A stretch of 64,000 nucleotides of DNA, from positions 296,296-360,295 of the forward strand of contig JAFKFM010000010.1 in assembly GCA_017308135.1 (NCBI GenBank), given 5' to 3'. The position numbers and the translations under genes were made by a program. Positions 52,851 to 63,030 of this stretch are shown here, piece after piece. The notes beneath the pieces are model-generated. The model saw only the letters and a list, made by a program, of their open reading frames with translations, had not been told where the DNA came from and searched no databases. Origin of the DNA: Alphaproteobacteria bacterium (GTDB taxonomy: Bacteria > Pseudomonadota > Alphaproteobacteria > CACIAM-22H2). The stretch's first letter is position 1, and every line of letters begins with the position of its first letter.

Positions 52851-54445
52851 CAGGCGCGCTCGTGCGTGGAACTGAAACGGATCGCCGGCCAATCGGTCGT
52901 CGTGCGCGAAAGATCCCACGAATTGCGCGCCATGAAGACCGGCGCTTCGTCGTTGTCTTCCGCTACCGCGAAGCGGTTGCCGTCGATGAACGCCTTCAGC
53001 TTGACCGGATCGTCCGACGAAATCCAGCGTGCGGTTTCGAACGGCGCTTGTTCGAAATGGATCGCCACGCCGTACTCGTTTTTGAGGCGCGAGGTTAGCA
53101 CGTCGAGCTGCAGCTGGCCGACGACGCCGACGATCCAGTCGGCGCCCAGCATCGGGCGGAACAGGCGCGTGACCCCTTCCTCGGCGAGGTCCTGCAACGC
53201 CTTGCGCATCTGCTTGGCGCGGATCGGATCGTCGAGCCGCACGCGGCGCAGGATTTCGGGCGCGAAACTGGGCAAGCCTGTGAAGCGCAGCGCCTTGCCT
53301 TCGGTCAACGTATCGCCCACGCGCAGCGTGCCGTGATTGGGAATGCCGACGATATCGCCGGGCCAGGCTTCGTCCGCGACCTCGCGTTCCTGCGCGAAGA
53401 AGAAGATCGGGCTGGCGACGGAGATCGCCTTTCCGCTGCGCGGATGTTTGAGCTTCATGCCGCGCTTCAAACGGCCCGAGCACACGCGCATGAACGCCAC
53501 GCGGTCGCGGTGGTTCGGGTCGGTATTCGCCTGAACCTTGAACACGAAGCCGGAGACTTCGCCATCGTCGGGCATGACGGCGGCGGGGACGGCCGGCTGC
53601 GGGCGCGGGCTGGGTGCCCAATTCGCCACGCGATCGAGCAATTGCGCGACGCCGAAATCCTTCAAGGCGCTGCCGAACAGCACCGGCGTCAGATGGCCCG
53701 CACGATATGACTCGAGATCGAGCGCGGGATATCCGGCGAGGGCCAATTCCGCCTGATCGCGGAATTCCGACAAGCGGACATCGCCGATCAATTCGGGCAA
53801 ACGCGGATCGTCGAAACCTTCGAGCTGTTCTTCGGTCGCGAATACGCCGTTGGCGCCCGGCTTGTAGAAGCGATGCTGCAACAGATCGTAGCTGCCGCGA
53901 AACAACCCGCCCATGCCGGCCGGCCACAGCACCGGCGACACGTCGAGCGCGAGCTTGCTTGCGATCTCGTCCAGCAGTTCGAACGGGTCTTGGCCTTCGC
54001 GGTCGATCTTGTTGACGAAGGTCAGGATCGGCACGTCGCGCAGGCGGCAGATTTCGAACAGCTTCAGCGTTTGCGCTTCAATGCCCTTGGCCGCGTCGAT
54101 CACCATCACGGCGGAATCGACGGCGGTCAGGATGCGATAGGTGTCTTCGCTGAAATCCTGGTGGCCGGGCGTATCGAGCAGATTGAACTGAATGCCGTTA
54201 TGCTCGAACGTCATCACCGAGCTCGACACGGAAATGCCGCGCGAACGCTCGATCTCCATCCAGTCGGATTTCGTGCGGCGGCTTTCGCCGCGCGCCTTCA
54301 CGTGACCGGCCAGACGCAAGGCGCCTCCGAACAGCAGCAGCTTTTCGGTCAGCGTCGTTTTTCCGGCGTCGGGGTGCGAGATGATCGCGAATGTGCGCCG
54401 CGGGAGGGGCGCGCCGGCTTCGGGTGCGGCGGCGGGGTCGGTCAA
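52850..54445 (-). CDS. prfC: Peptide chain release factor 3
   Basis: This 531-residue GTPase recycles class I release factors after termination. G motifs are SHPDAGKT (G1, about 23-30), RGISVSSS (G2), DTPGHQDF (G3) and NKIDREG (G4). RF3-specific segments include GALRLAGHVKARG, TKSDWMEIERSRGISV, GEVSGFVFKVQANTDPNHRDR, ADEAWPGDIVGIPNHG and GVVGQLQLDVL. The start is apparently TTG at 54445, six bases after AAGGA; no ATG fits. It is the only clear translation housekeeping gene in the window. Confidence 0.97.
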   Translation of the reverse strand: MTDPAAAPEAGAPLPRRTFAIISHPDAGKTTLTEKLLLFGGALRLAGHVKARGESRRTKSDWMEIERSRGISVSSSVMTFEHNGIQFNLLDTPGHQDFSEDTYRILTAVDSAVMVIDAAKGIEAQTLKLFEICRLRDVPILTFVNKIDREGQDPFELLDEIASKLALDVSPVLWPAGMGGLFRGSYDLLQHRFYKPGANGVFATEEQLEGFDDPRLPELIGDVRLSEFRDQAELALAGYPALDLESYRAGHLTPVLFGSALKDFGVAQLLDRVANWAPSPRPQPAVPAAVMPDDGEVSGFVFKVQANTDPNHRDRVAFMRVCSGRLKRGMKLKHPRSGKAISVASPIFFFAQEREVADEAWPGDIVGIPNHGTLRVGDTLTEGKALRFTGLPSFAPEILRRVRLDDPIRAKQMRKALQDLAEEGVTRLFRPMLGADWIVGVVGQLQLDVLTSRLKNEYGVAIHFEQAPFETARWISSDDPVKLKAFIDGNRFAVAEDNDEAPVFMARNSWDLSRTTTDWPAIRFSSTHERA

Positions 54446-54570
54446 AACAAATCCTTCGAGGGCGGGACGCCTGGAATCGCGCGTATAGGGCGGGCGAAAC
54501 TATGCCAGCCGGACCCGGCGGACAAGGGGCTTCGCCCGGGCTGGCATGGCGCTTGCTGCGTTTCGGCGCC
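54446..54570. promoter_or_regulatory. Divergent promoter region with long inverted repeat and sigma-54-like motif
   Basis: ATGCCAGCC (54502-54510) and GGCTGGCAT (54539-54547) are perfect 9-bp arms with a 28-base spacer. Overlapping the right arm, TGGCATG-GCGC-TTGCT (54542-54557) matches the sigma-54 -24/-12 pattern except one base, with GG-N10-GC spacing kept. Initiation would fall at about 54568, only a few bases before the ATG at 54571, where no Shine-Dalgarno is seen, so a nearly leaderless transcript would result. Confidence 0.4.
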
Positions 54571-55215
54571 ATGAAGTTTTTGCTGGTCAATCCCAACACC
54601 AATACGCGCACGACCGACGCGATGGCCGCGATCGCCCGCGAAGCCGCACCCGGCGATACGATCATCGCGGCGACGGTGGCGTTCGGCGTGAATTTGATCG
54701 TGGACGAGAAGATGCTCGCCAAGGCGGCCGAGGCGGTGGAGGCGTTGTTCGCCGAGTTCGATTTCACGGGTTTCGATGGCGCCATCGTCGCGGCGTTCGG
54801 CGACCCCGCCCTTGAAACCGTGCGCAAATCCTGCGCCGTACCCGTCACGGGCATCGCGGAAGCCGGCATGCTGGAGGCCGGCGAAGGCGGACGGCGCTTC
54901 GGTGTGGCGACCACCACGCCGCTGCTGGTCAAGTCGATCGCCAAGCGTGCCGTATCGCTGAAGCTTGGCGGGCAATTCACCGGCGTGCGGCTCACGCCGG
55001 GCGACATTCACGCGCTGATGGCCGATCCGCCGGCGTTGGAAGCCGCGCTGGGCGCGGCGTGCGAAGCGTCGATCGCGCAGGACGGTGCGCAAGCCATCGT
55101 GATCGGCGGCGGGCCGTTGGCGGTGGCGGCACGCGCACTCGCCCCGCGTTTCGCCGTGCCGATCGTCGAACCGATTCCGGCCGCCGTAAGGCTCGCGCGC
55201 AAACGCGCGGCTTAA
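54571..55215 (+). CDS. Asp/Glu/hydantoin racemase-family protein without the usual cysteines
   Basis: This 214-residue protein opens MKFLLVNPNTNTRTTDAMA, the typical start of the hydantoin racemase/Asp-Glu racemase superfamily, and continues FDGAIVAAFGDPALETVR, PVTGIAEAGMLEAG, RFGVATTT and QAIVIGGGPLAVAARAL. In active racemases two cysteines act as acid and base at the positions that here read AAFGDP and IGGGPL. Both are replaced, so racemisation by the usual two-base mechanism is unlikely; a lyase, isomerase or binding role is possible. It overlaps the end of the convergent lyase gene by four bases. Confidence 0.83.
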   Translation: MKFLLVNPNTNTRTTDAMAAIAREAAPGDTIIAATVAFGVNLIVDEKMLAKAAEAVEALFAEFDFTGFDGAIVAAFGDPALETVRKSCAVPVTGIAEAGMLEAGEGGRRFGVATTTPLLVKSIAKRAVSLKLGGQFTGVRLTPGDIHALMADPPALEAALGAACEASIAQDGAQAIVIGGGPLAVAARALAPRFAVPIVEPIPAAVRLARKRAA

Positions 55216-56258
55216 AGCTTGATCGCGGCGAGGCGCCTGGCCAATTCGCCGGGATCGATTTCCAGCAATGTCGGATTGGCGCGCAGCAGCACGGCGTCGC
55301 CCGACGCTTCGCCCAGGATTATACCGGCTTCCTTGCACGCGGCTTTGAACGCGGATGCCGGGCCGGGCGTGACCAGCCAAAACGTACTAGTGGTTTCGGC
55401 GCCCGACGGACGGATCGCGAAGCCCGCCTCGGTCAAGGCGCGTTCGAACGTCTGGCGCCAAACCATCGCGCGCGCCCAGTTGGGCTCCAGCTTGTCGAGT
55501 TCGGCGAGGACCAACGCCGCGATCGGCCAGAATTGCGGCAAGGCGCCACCATGCAAGCGCCGGTCGCGCTCGATGCCGTCGAGCAAGGCGGCGGGCCCCG
55601 CCAGGACCGCACCGAAGGGCAGGCCCAGCATCTTCCACAGCGACAAATAGACCGTGTCGAAGGGCTCGGCGAAATCCGCCATCGCGATGCCGCGCGCGGC
55701 CGATGCGATGGGCAAGCGCGCACCATCCAAATGCAACGCGACGCCCGCTTTCTTCGCGGCGGTGATCACCGCTTCCATTTGCGCGGCGGGGAACATTTCG
55801 CCGTGGCGGCGACGCACCGGCGTTTCGATGACGAGGGCGCCGATACTGCGACGGACCTTGCCGTCCTGCGCGCGCGCCAACGCATCGGTCAACGCTTTGG
55901 CGGCGAAACCGGGCCCGGTCGTCGCGGCCACAATGGGAGTAATACCCGCACCGGCGACCAGGGAGTCGCCGGTATCGTTCAAGATATGGCTGTCGGGATG
56001 CAGCAATACGCGCCGCGCATCGCGCCCGCAGAGCCGGTCGAGCGCCAGAAAATTGGCGAGCGTGCCGGTCGCGAAGATCACCGCGCGTTCCTTGCCCAGC
56101 GCCTTGGCGAGCTTCGCTTCGCATTCGCGGATCAACGCGCCTTCGCCGTAGCTGTCGGGCGTTATGTCGCGGCTGATCGCGGCGAGCCGCGTCGCGAAAC
56201 TCGCATCGCCATAGGCGCCATCGACGTCCAAGCGAAGGTCGGGGAGGCGGATCGTCAT
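55212..56258 (-). CDS. Threonine-aldolase-like PLP lyase (beta-eliminating lyase family)
   Basis: This 348-residue protein is a fold type I PLP enzyme of the low-specificity threonine aldolase group. Visible features are YGEGALIRECEAKLAKALGKE, FATGTLANFLAL, LLHPDSHILNDTGDSL, ALVIETPVRRRHGEM, the cofactor-pairing Asp in ALHLDGARLP and the probable PLP Lys in YLSLWKMLGLPFGAVLAG. The latter differs from the common SxSKGL motif of threonine aldolases, so the substrate may differ too. It is the last gene of the leftward operon; the acyl-CoA ligase gene overlaps it by four bases. Confidence 0.85.
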   Translation of the reverse strand: MTIRLPDLRLDVDGAYGDASFATRLAAISRDITPDSYGEGALIRECEAKLAKALGKERAVIFATGTLANFLALDRLCGRDARRVLLHPDSHILNDTGDSLVAGAGITPIVAATTGPGFAAKALTDALARAQDGKVRRSIGALVIETPVRRRHGEMFPAAQMEAVITAAKKAGVALHLDGARLPIASAARGIAMADFAEPFDTVYLSLWKMLGLPFGAVLAGPAALLDGIERDRRLHGGALPQFWPIAALVLAELDKLEPNWARAMVWRQTFERALTEAGFAIRPSGAETTSTFWLVTPGPASAFKAACKEAGIILGEASGDAVLLRANPTLLEIDPGELARRLAAIKL

Positions 56259-57766
56259 AGCGTCGGCCGCTTGCCCTTCGACAAGCCCTCGGCCTCGGCG
56301 ATCAGCTTTTTACGATCAGGCTTGTTCGTCGCCGCGAGCGGGATTTCATTCCGGAAAGATACGAAACGCGGATGCGCGTAGGCCGGGCCGTTGGCGAGCG
56401 CGAATTGCTTGATCTCCGCTTCGGTTGGCGAAGCGCCCGGCGAGGGCACGACGAAAGCGAAGGGGATCGCGCCTTTGATGTCGTCGGGGACCGGCACCAC
56501 GCAAGCCTGGTGCACACCCGGCATGCGCTCCAGCAGGCGTTCGACTTCGCCCGGCCAGACGTTTTCGCCGCCGACCACGAACATGTCGTCCGCGCGACCG
56601 ATGAAATAGAAGAACCCGTCCTTGTCGCGGCGGAAAATATCACCCGAGCGATACCAGCCGTCCTTCAGCACGGCGCCGGTCTTCTCGGGCAGATTGTTGT
56701 AGCCCTCCATCATCATGGGGCTGCGCATATAAAGAACACCTTCGTCGGCGTTCGGGCCTTCGCGCAATTCCGCTTCGCTGCCGGGGACCGGATAGCCGCA
56801 GGCGAGCGACGGGCGCGGGATCCCGTTTGGATGGATGCCGAACGGCGCGGGGCCCGCTTCGGTGGTGCCGTAGCTGTTGTTGATCAGCGCCTTGGGGAAT
56901 AGCGCCTGGATCTTGTCGATCAGCGCTTGGGTCAGCGGCGCCGAGCCCATCGTCACGTTCGTGACGGAGGAAAAGTCGAGTGTGGAGAGCAACTCTTTTT
57001 CCTTGGCGACGAGGGCGAGCATCGTCGGCACGGAGGTGAGCCATGTCACGCGATGGTCTTGGATCGCGCGCGCGTAGACTTTCGCGTCGAACGCCGGCAG
57101 AAAGACGATCGACGCGCCGGAGGCAAGCGCGCCTTTGACGCTGATCGTCGCGTTCATATGGAACATCGGCGCGCCGACGATATAGCGATGATGCGAACGC
57201 TCGCCATAGAGCTTCGCCGCCGTTTCCATCGACCAGCGCTGGGAGTCGTGCGACAGCAGCACGCCCTTGGGCATGCCGGTCGAGCCCGACGTATAGAGCA
57301 GCATCGCGAGTTCGCGGGGCGCGGGCTCGACCGTGTCGAAGGGGCCGGGATCGAGCAATGCGTCGAACCCGCCATCGTCGTAGCCGATGCGCGTTACACC
57401 CGGCGGGCAGACCGGAATGCGGTCGGTGTCGTGGAACACGGCCTTCAATTGCGCGTCGTCGGAGATGTGTTTGACGATGTCGGCGCCCAGCTTGAACGAG
57501 ATCGGCACCGAGACGAGGCCGGCGCGCATCGTGCCGAAATAGGCGTAGAGATATTCGAGCCGATTGAGCGACAGAATGCCGATCCGGTCGCCGCGCTTGT
57601 AGCCGCGCTTCAACAAGCCGCGCGCGACGGCGTTGCACTTCTCGTCGAGTTCGCGATAGGTGATCGCGCGCGGATTGGCGGGATCGCGCAATTCGACGAT
57701 CGCGATCTTGTCGGGGGCGGCGTTCGCGTCGAAACAGCGACCGAGATTGCGCGACGGGATGGGCAT
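56255..57766 (-). CDS. AMP-forming acyl-CoA synthetase/ligase
   Basis: This 503-residue enzyme activates a carboxylic acid as an acyl-AMP and then a CoA thioester. ANL-family motifs are LLYTSGSTGMPKGVLLSH (A3), NNSYGTTEAGP (A5), GWYRSGDIFRRDKDGFFYFIGRADD (A7/A8) and the C-terminal catalytic Lys in AATNKPDRKKL. Residues FHMNATISVKGALASGASIVFLP line the likely acid pocket. It is 12 bases downstream of the FAD oxidoreductase gene in the same operon. The acid is unknown; CoA activation suggests degradation of an aromatic, alicyclic or fatty acid side chain. Confidence 0.92.
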   Translation of the reverse strand: MPIPSRNLGRCFDANAAPDKIAIVELRDPANPRAITYRELDEKCNAVARGLLKRGYKRGDRIGILSLNRLEYLYAYFGTMRAGLVSVPISFKLGADIVKHISDDAQLKAVFHDTDRIPVCPPGVTRIGYDDGGFDALLDPGPFDTVEPAPRELAMLLYTSGSTGMPKGVLLSHDSQRWSMETAAKLYGERSHHRYIVGAPMFHMNATISVKGALASGASIVFLPAFDAKVYARAIQDHRVTWLTSVPTMLALVAKEKELLSTLDFSSVTNVTMGSAPLTQALIDKIQALFPKALINNSYGTTEAGPAPFGIHPNGIPRPSLACGYPVPGSEAELREGPNADEGVLYMRSPMMMEGYNNLPEKTGAVLKDGWYRSGDIFRRDKDGFFYFIGRADDMFVVGGENVWPGEVERLLERMPGVHQACVVPVPDDIKGAIPFAFVVPSPGASPTEAEIKQFALANGPAYAHPRFVSFRNEIPLAATNKPDRKKLIAEAEGLSKGKRPTL

Positions 57767-57778
57767 GGTTTCGTTTCC

Positions 57779-59254
57779 TTAAACGGCGGCGTTGCGGCCG
57801 GCGATGCGCCCGCCGACGAAGCTTTCGGCGATGTTGCCGCCGGAGAGATAGAGATGGCCGAACACGCTGCCGAGTTCGCCCGCGACGTAAAGCCCCGGGA
57901 TCGGCGCGCCATAGGGATCGAGCACGCGCTGCTCGGGATCGTGCGGCAAGCCGCCTTGGGTGTTCGACACGACCGGCCAGACTTTGGCGGTCGAGAACGG
58001 CCCTTTGCGGATCGGCAGCATCGATCCCGCGGGGCGGCCGAAGGCCGCGTCATTCCCCGCGTCGCAGGCCGCGTTCCAGGCATCGACGCTGCGCTTCAAC
58101 GCGGCGGCATCGATCCCGTGACGCGCGGCGGCGGCGTCGAGCGTCTCGTCCTCGGCGAAAATCGCCGCATCGAGATCGCGCGGCGTGTGCTTGCCGAATT
58201 TCGCGGCGACCGACGCGTCGTTCCAGGTCGGCGCGCTGATCGGATAGCGCGCACGGCCTTCCGCATCGAGCAGCATAATCGCGGGCACACGCGGGAACTT
58301 CTGGCGCGAGGTGTCGTAATGCTCGAACGGCCGATGCCCTGTGTCCTGCATATAGGGCTCGTACTCGTTCATGAAGCGATGGCCGTCTTGATCCAGCAGG
58401 ATCCAGGTCATGGTCACGTCGCCGCGCAAGCCTTCGGCATTGTTCCAATCGGGCAGGCGCTTCACGCGGATGCCGAATTTGTAATCCGGGTCCGGATGCT
58501 TGAGGCCGTAGGAGCCGTGGTAATGCCACATATGCCAAAGCCCGGCGCCGGCGGCTTGGCCCATGCGCAAGCCGTCGCCGGTATTGAAATCGACGGCCGC
58601 CGACAGCACCGGCTTCAGCACCCAATGCTGGCGCTGAATCTCGGGATCGGCTTCGAACCCGCCGCAGGCGAGTACGACCGATTTCGCCGCAATCGTCTTG
58701 CCCGCGACAACGATCCCGGTCACGCGGTCGCCGGTCTTCGCCAAGCGTTCGACGCGCGTGGCGAGTTTCACGTCGATCTTGCGATTGGCGACATTACGGC
58801 GCACGACCTCGAACAGCCGCGCCCCTTCAACGGCGCCGCGTACATGCGCGTAATCGCGCGCGACGTCGAACCCGTCGAGCGCTTCGACATAGGCGAAGCC
58901 GAACGTCTTATAGCCGGGCAGGGGATAATTGCCGGAATTGGGCTTCAGGCCGATCGCGCCGCCGACGGGCGTACTCAGCGTGCGGGCGTAATCCGCCAGC
59001 GTCGTCATGCCGTCGGCGAGGACTTTCAGAACGGGCTCTGGCGTCGTGCCGCCATTGGTGGCGACGAGATAGCTCATCGCGTCGTTGGCATCCTTGGCGA
59101 TGCGCAATCCGCCGGCCGAGCAGACCGAGATGCCGCCGGGGATCGCGTTTTTCTCGACCAGCAGCACGCGCTTGCCGGCATCATGCGCCTCGATGGCGGC
59201 GACACCGCCGGCGAAACCGAAGCCGACGACGATAACGTCGTAGTCGTGGGTCAT
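57779..59254 (-). CDS. FAD-dependent oxidoreductase (fumarate reductase/ketosteroid dehydrogenase group)
   Basis: This 491-residue flavoprotein begins with the dinucleotide motif DVIVVGFGFAGGVAAIEA and VLLVEKNAIPGGISVCSAGG. It closes with the second FAD signature GLYVAGELGSVFGHLYLSGGNIAESFVGGRIAG, typical of the FAD_binding_2 family, which includes fumarate reductase flavoprotein, urocanate reductase and 3-ketosteroid-delta-1-dehydrogenase. The absence of a signal peptide or heme domain suggests a cytoplasmic dehydrogenase. The ATG overlaps the upstream stop (ATGA). It could introduce or remove a double bond in the imported compound. Confidence 0.9.
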   Translation of the reverse strand: MTHDYDVIVVGFGFAGGVAAIEAHDAGKRVLLVEKNAIPGGISVCSAGGLRIAKDANDAMSYLVATNGGTTPEPVLKVLADGMTTLADYARTLSTPVGGAIGLKPNSGNYPLPGYKTFGFAYVEALDGFDVARDYAHVRGAVEGARLFEVVRRNVANRKIDVKLATRVERLAKTGDRVTGIVVAGKTIAAKSVVLACGGFEADPEIQRQHWVLKPVLSAAVDFNTGDGLRMGQAAGAGLWHMWHYHGSYGLKHPDPDYKFGIRVKRLPDWNNAEGLRGDVTMTWILLDQDGHRFMNEYEPYMQDTGHRPFEHYDTSRQKFPRVPAIMLLDAEGRARYPISAPTWNDASVAAKFGKHTPRDLDAAIFAEDETLDAAAARHGIDAAALKRSVDAWNAACDAGNDAAFGRPAGSMLPIRKGPFSTAKVWPVVSNTQGGLPHDPEQRVLDPYGAPIPGLYVAGELGSVFGHLYLSGGNIAESFVGGRIAGRNAAV

Positions 59255-60006
59255 AGACCGAGCTTGCGCAATCCGTCGACCAGATCGGCGACCATCGCGT
59301 CGAGCGTAGCGCGACCTTTCTCGAGCGTGGCGCCGCGCGGGTCGCCGCGCGCCCCCGAGACGCTATAATCGGGGGTCGCCTTAGCGTTCCCGCGGAAAAT
59401 CGTGGGCACGTAGAATACGGTCTTCGGTTCGTTCAGCGCGTTGCCGTAATCCTCGACCGCGCGGTCGATATGCGCAAGCTCGGGTGCGATCGCCAGGATC
59501 AGCGAGGCTTCCATCTCGTCGGCGTGGCCGCCGAGCTTCTGGCTCATCATGCCGCGCGTGGCGTTACCCAGCGCGCGGATATGCGCGACCGGAATGCGCA
59601 CGTTCTTATGTTCCAGCGTTTCGCGCACCACGACCGTCACGGGGCCTTCGGTCGACACGCCCGTATTGACGATGACGATGTTCTTCGCCTTGTGACGGAT
59701 CAGACCGTCGATGATGTCGTGCAGCACGGCCTGAAACGTCTCGGGCCGCAGATGTTGGCTGCCCGGATATTCGACGAAGGCGGGGTAGTAGCCGAAATCG
59801 ACGACCGGCGCGATCAGCACGGGCAGCGACTTGGCGACACCATCGCACAGCGCGCGCGCGACCAGATAATCGGTCTGCATCGGCAAATGCGGCCCGTGCT
59901 CCTTGGCGCGTGCACCGATCGGAATCAGCACGGTTGAAGATTCGATCTTGGCCGCGACTTCCGGCCAAGTCAGATTTTCGATCCAAGCGCGGCTGGTGTC
60001 GGTCAT
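59251..60006 (-). CDS. Creatininase-family metal-dependent amidohydrolase
   Basis: This 251-residue protein has the creatininase fold. The metal region reads LIPIGARAKEHGPHLPMQTDYLVA, and the second ligand set is GGHADEMEASLILA. Classic creatininase has E-Q-H-G at the first site; here it is K-E-H-G, so the first Glu ligand is displaced by one residue or replaced. Family members open lactam rings or hydrolyse amides, for example creatinine and formamidopyrimidine derivatives. It overlaps neighbours on both sides by four bases, so it belongs to the transporter-linked catabolic operon. Confidence 0.87.
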   Translation of the reverse strand: MTDTSRAWIENLTWPEVAAKIESSTVLIPIGARAKEHGPHLPMQTDYLVARALCDGVAKSLPVLIAPVVDFGYYPAFVEYPGSQHLRPETFQAVLHDIIDGLIRHKAKNIVIVNTGVSTEGPVTVVVRETLEHKNVRIPVAHIRALGNATRGMMSQKLGGHADEMEASLILAIAPELAHIDRAVEDYGNALNEPKTVFYVPTIFRGNAKATPDYSVSGARGDPRGATLEKGRATLDAMVADLVDGLRKLGL

Positions 60007-61097
60007 AGGTAAAGCTCCAGGAAGCGATGGATGTCCGGGCCCCAGAAATTCTGGGCCGTGCTTTCGAACAGATGGCCTTCCCACGGCAGGAAGCCGAAGG
60101 CGGGATAGATTTTCGACCACACGACGCGGCCATTGCCCGCCAGCGCCGCCGCGATTTCCTTGGTCGGGCGGATCGAATAATCGTTCTCCGCCTGGATCAG
60201 GAACAGCGGCATCGTCACCTTCTTGGCGGCGGCGATCATCGTTTCGCGCAAGCGCGGCGTGCGGTCCCAATTCATCGCCGCCCCCGCGAAGTCGATCGCG
60301 CAGCGGAAGCGGTCGCATTTCGACGCGGCGAACAGCGTGTTCGTGCCGCCGAAGGACGAGCCCATCACGCCGATATGATCCTTACGGATCTCCGGCAGGG
60401 CTTCGACGGTCGCCAGCGCCGCGATTACGTCGTCGCTTTCGCGGTCGAGGCGCGTGGCGAGCTGGTCGTCGTATTCGTCGGTGCCGAATTCGGCCTTCAC
60501 GTCCTCGCGCCACGGGGCGCCGGGCGAATTGCCGTAACCGCGCCGATGCGGCAGGAACGAGGCGATCCCCCAGGACATCAACGTCGAAGCCGTGCCAGGG
60601 CGGCTGACGTCGAGGGTGCCTTGATTTATGCCGCTGCCGTGGTTCAGCACCATGCACGGGAAGGGGCCGTCGCCCGGCGGCAGGTAGAGATAGCCGGCGA
60701 GTTCGCGCCCGTCCGATTTGAACTTGATCTCGCGCGGCACGATCGGCAGGGCATGCAGCGATGTGGGGCGCATGCCGCTGGGCAAAGCCGCATCGTCCTC
60801 GGCCACGATCACGCGATCGAACCCGTCGATCGCGGCCCCCATCGTTTTGCGCACGGCCTCGAAATCGGGGCTCGCCGCGCGCGCGTCGAGATCGGCTTGA
60901 TGCGCCGCCTTGGTCGGGAATTCGCATTCCCAAGTGACGTCGGGCACGCGGCCTGCGCCGGCATCGACGCGCACGAAAACGCGGCCCGCCGCCAAACCGA
61001 TCGCGCGGCGGACCGCGCACGCGCGCCGGCGGATCGCCAGCACGTCCGCCGCCTTGCCGGGCTTGGCGTAATAATGCGTGCGTTCGACGATCGGCAT
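60003..61097 (-). CDS. Two-domain protein: ferredoxin-like N-terminus plus alpha/beta hydrolase
   Basis: This 364-residue protein joins two modules. Residues about 1-105 (MPIVERTHYYAKPGKAADVL to GAAIDGFDRVIVAED) look like a dimeric alpha-beta barrel of the ABM/NIPSNAP kind. Residues about 120-364 are a dienelactone-hydrolase-like alpha/beta hydrolase: oxyanion region LNHGSG, nucleophile Ser in GVMGSSFGGTN, acid Asp in IQAENDYSIRP and His in WEGHLFES. It starts at ATG 61097, 8 bases after the DppF-type stop. It is probably an esterase or lactonase for the imported substrate. The barrel may aid dimerisation or ligand binding. Confidence 0.82.
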   Translation of the reverse strand: MPIVERTHYYAKPGKAADVLAIRRRACAVRRAIGLAAGRVFVRVDAGAGRVPDVTWECEFPTKAAHQADLDARAASPDFEAVRKTMGAAIDGFDRVIVAEDDAALPSGMRPTSLHALPIVPREIKFKSDGRELAGYLYLPPGDGPFPCMVLNHGSGINQGTLDVSRPGTASTLMSWGIASFLPHRRGYGNSPGAPWREDVKAEFGTDEYDDQLATRLDRESDDVIAALATVEALPEIRKDHIGVMGSSFGGTNTLFAASKCDRFRCAIDFAGAAMNWDRTPRLRETMIAAAKKVTMPLFLIQAENDYSIRPTKEIAAALAGNGRVVWSKIYPAFGFLPWEGHLFESTAQNFWGPDIHRFLELYL

Positions 61098-61105
61098 GGG
61101 AAACC

Positions 61106-62043
61106 TCAGTTCGGGAAGTGGCAGCGGATCTGGCGGCCGTCGTTGCCCGCCACCAAGGCGGGGTCTTCGACGCGGCAGCGAGCTTGGGCTTTCGGGCAGC
61201 GCGGATGGAAATGGCAGCCCGAGGGCCGCTCGCGCGCGTTCGGGATTTCGCCCATCAACGTGTCGGGTACCGGTAAATCGGGATCGGGCTCGGGCACGGC
61301 CGCGATCAACGCTTCGGTGTAGGGGTGCGCGGGCTTGTCGAAAATTGCGCCGACGGGGCCGATCTCGACGATGCGGCCCAGATACATGATCGCGACGCGA
61401 TCGGCGATGTATCGCACGGCGCCGAGATTGTGCGAGATGAACAGCATCGACAGGCCGTAGCGCGCACGAAGCTCGCCCAGAAGATTCAACACTTGCGCTT
61501 GAACTGAGACATCTAGCGCCGAGGTCGCTTCGTCGCACACCACGAGTTTGGGCGAAGAAGCAAGCGCACGCGCGATCGCGATACGCTGGCGCTGCCCGCC
61601 GGAGAAGGCGTGCGGATAGCGTTCGGCCGCGTCGGCGGGCAGACCAACGATCGACAGCATTTCGCGCACGCGGGCTTCGCGCGTCGCGGCGTCGATGCCA
61701 GCCGCGCGCATCGGTTCGGCGACGATGTCGCGTACGCGCATGCGCGGGTTAAGCGACGACATCGGATCCTGGAACACCGCTTGGATGCCGCGCCGCAAGG
61801 GCCGCATCTGCGCTTCCGGCAGATCGGTGATATCGGCACCGTCCAAGCGGATACGGCCGGCACTGACCGAAAGCAGCTTCAGTACCATGCGTGCGAGCGT
61901 GCTTTTGCCGCAGCCGGACTCGCCGACGATGCCCAGCGTCTCGCCGCTCGCGAGTTTGAAGCTGACGCCGTCGACCGCGATCAGCGGGCTGAGGCCGGGG
62001 CTTTCGAAATTGCGGCCGACATTTTCGACCTCGAGGATAGGAT

Positions 62044-62047
<4 letters not shown>
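61106..62047 (-). CDS. Peptide ABC transporter ATP-binding protein (DppF type)
   Basis: This 313-residue ATPase shows Walker A GESGCGKS, VFQDPMSSLNPRMRVRD, signature FSGGQRQR, Walker B LVVCDEATSALDVS, switch ISHNLGAVRYIAD and the extension GCHFHPRCPKAQARCRVED. The switch region has HN instead of the usual HD. It follows the DppD-type gene with a four-base overlap and powers the third Dpp-like system of this window. Confidence 0.93.
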
Positions 62048-63029
<982 letters not shown>

Positions 63030-63030
<1 letters not shown>

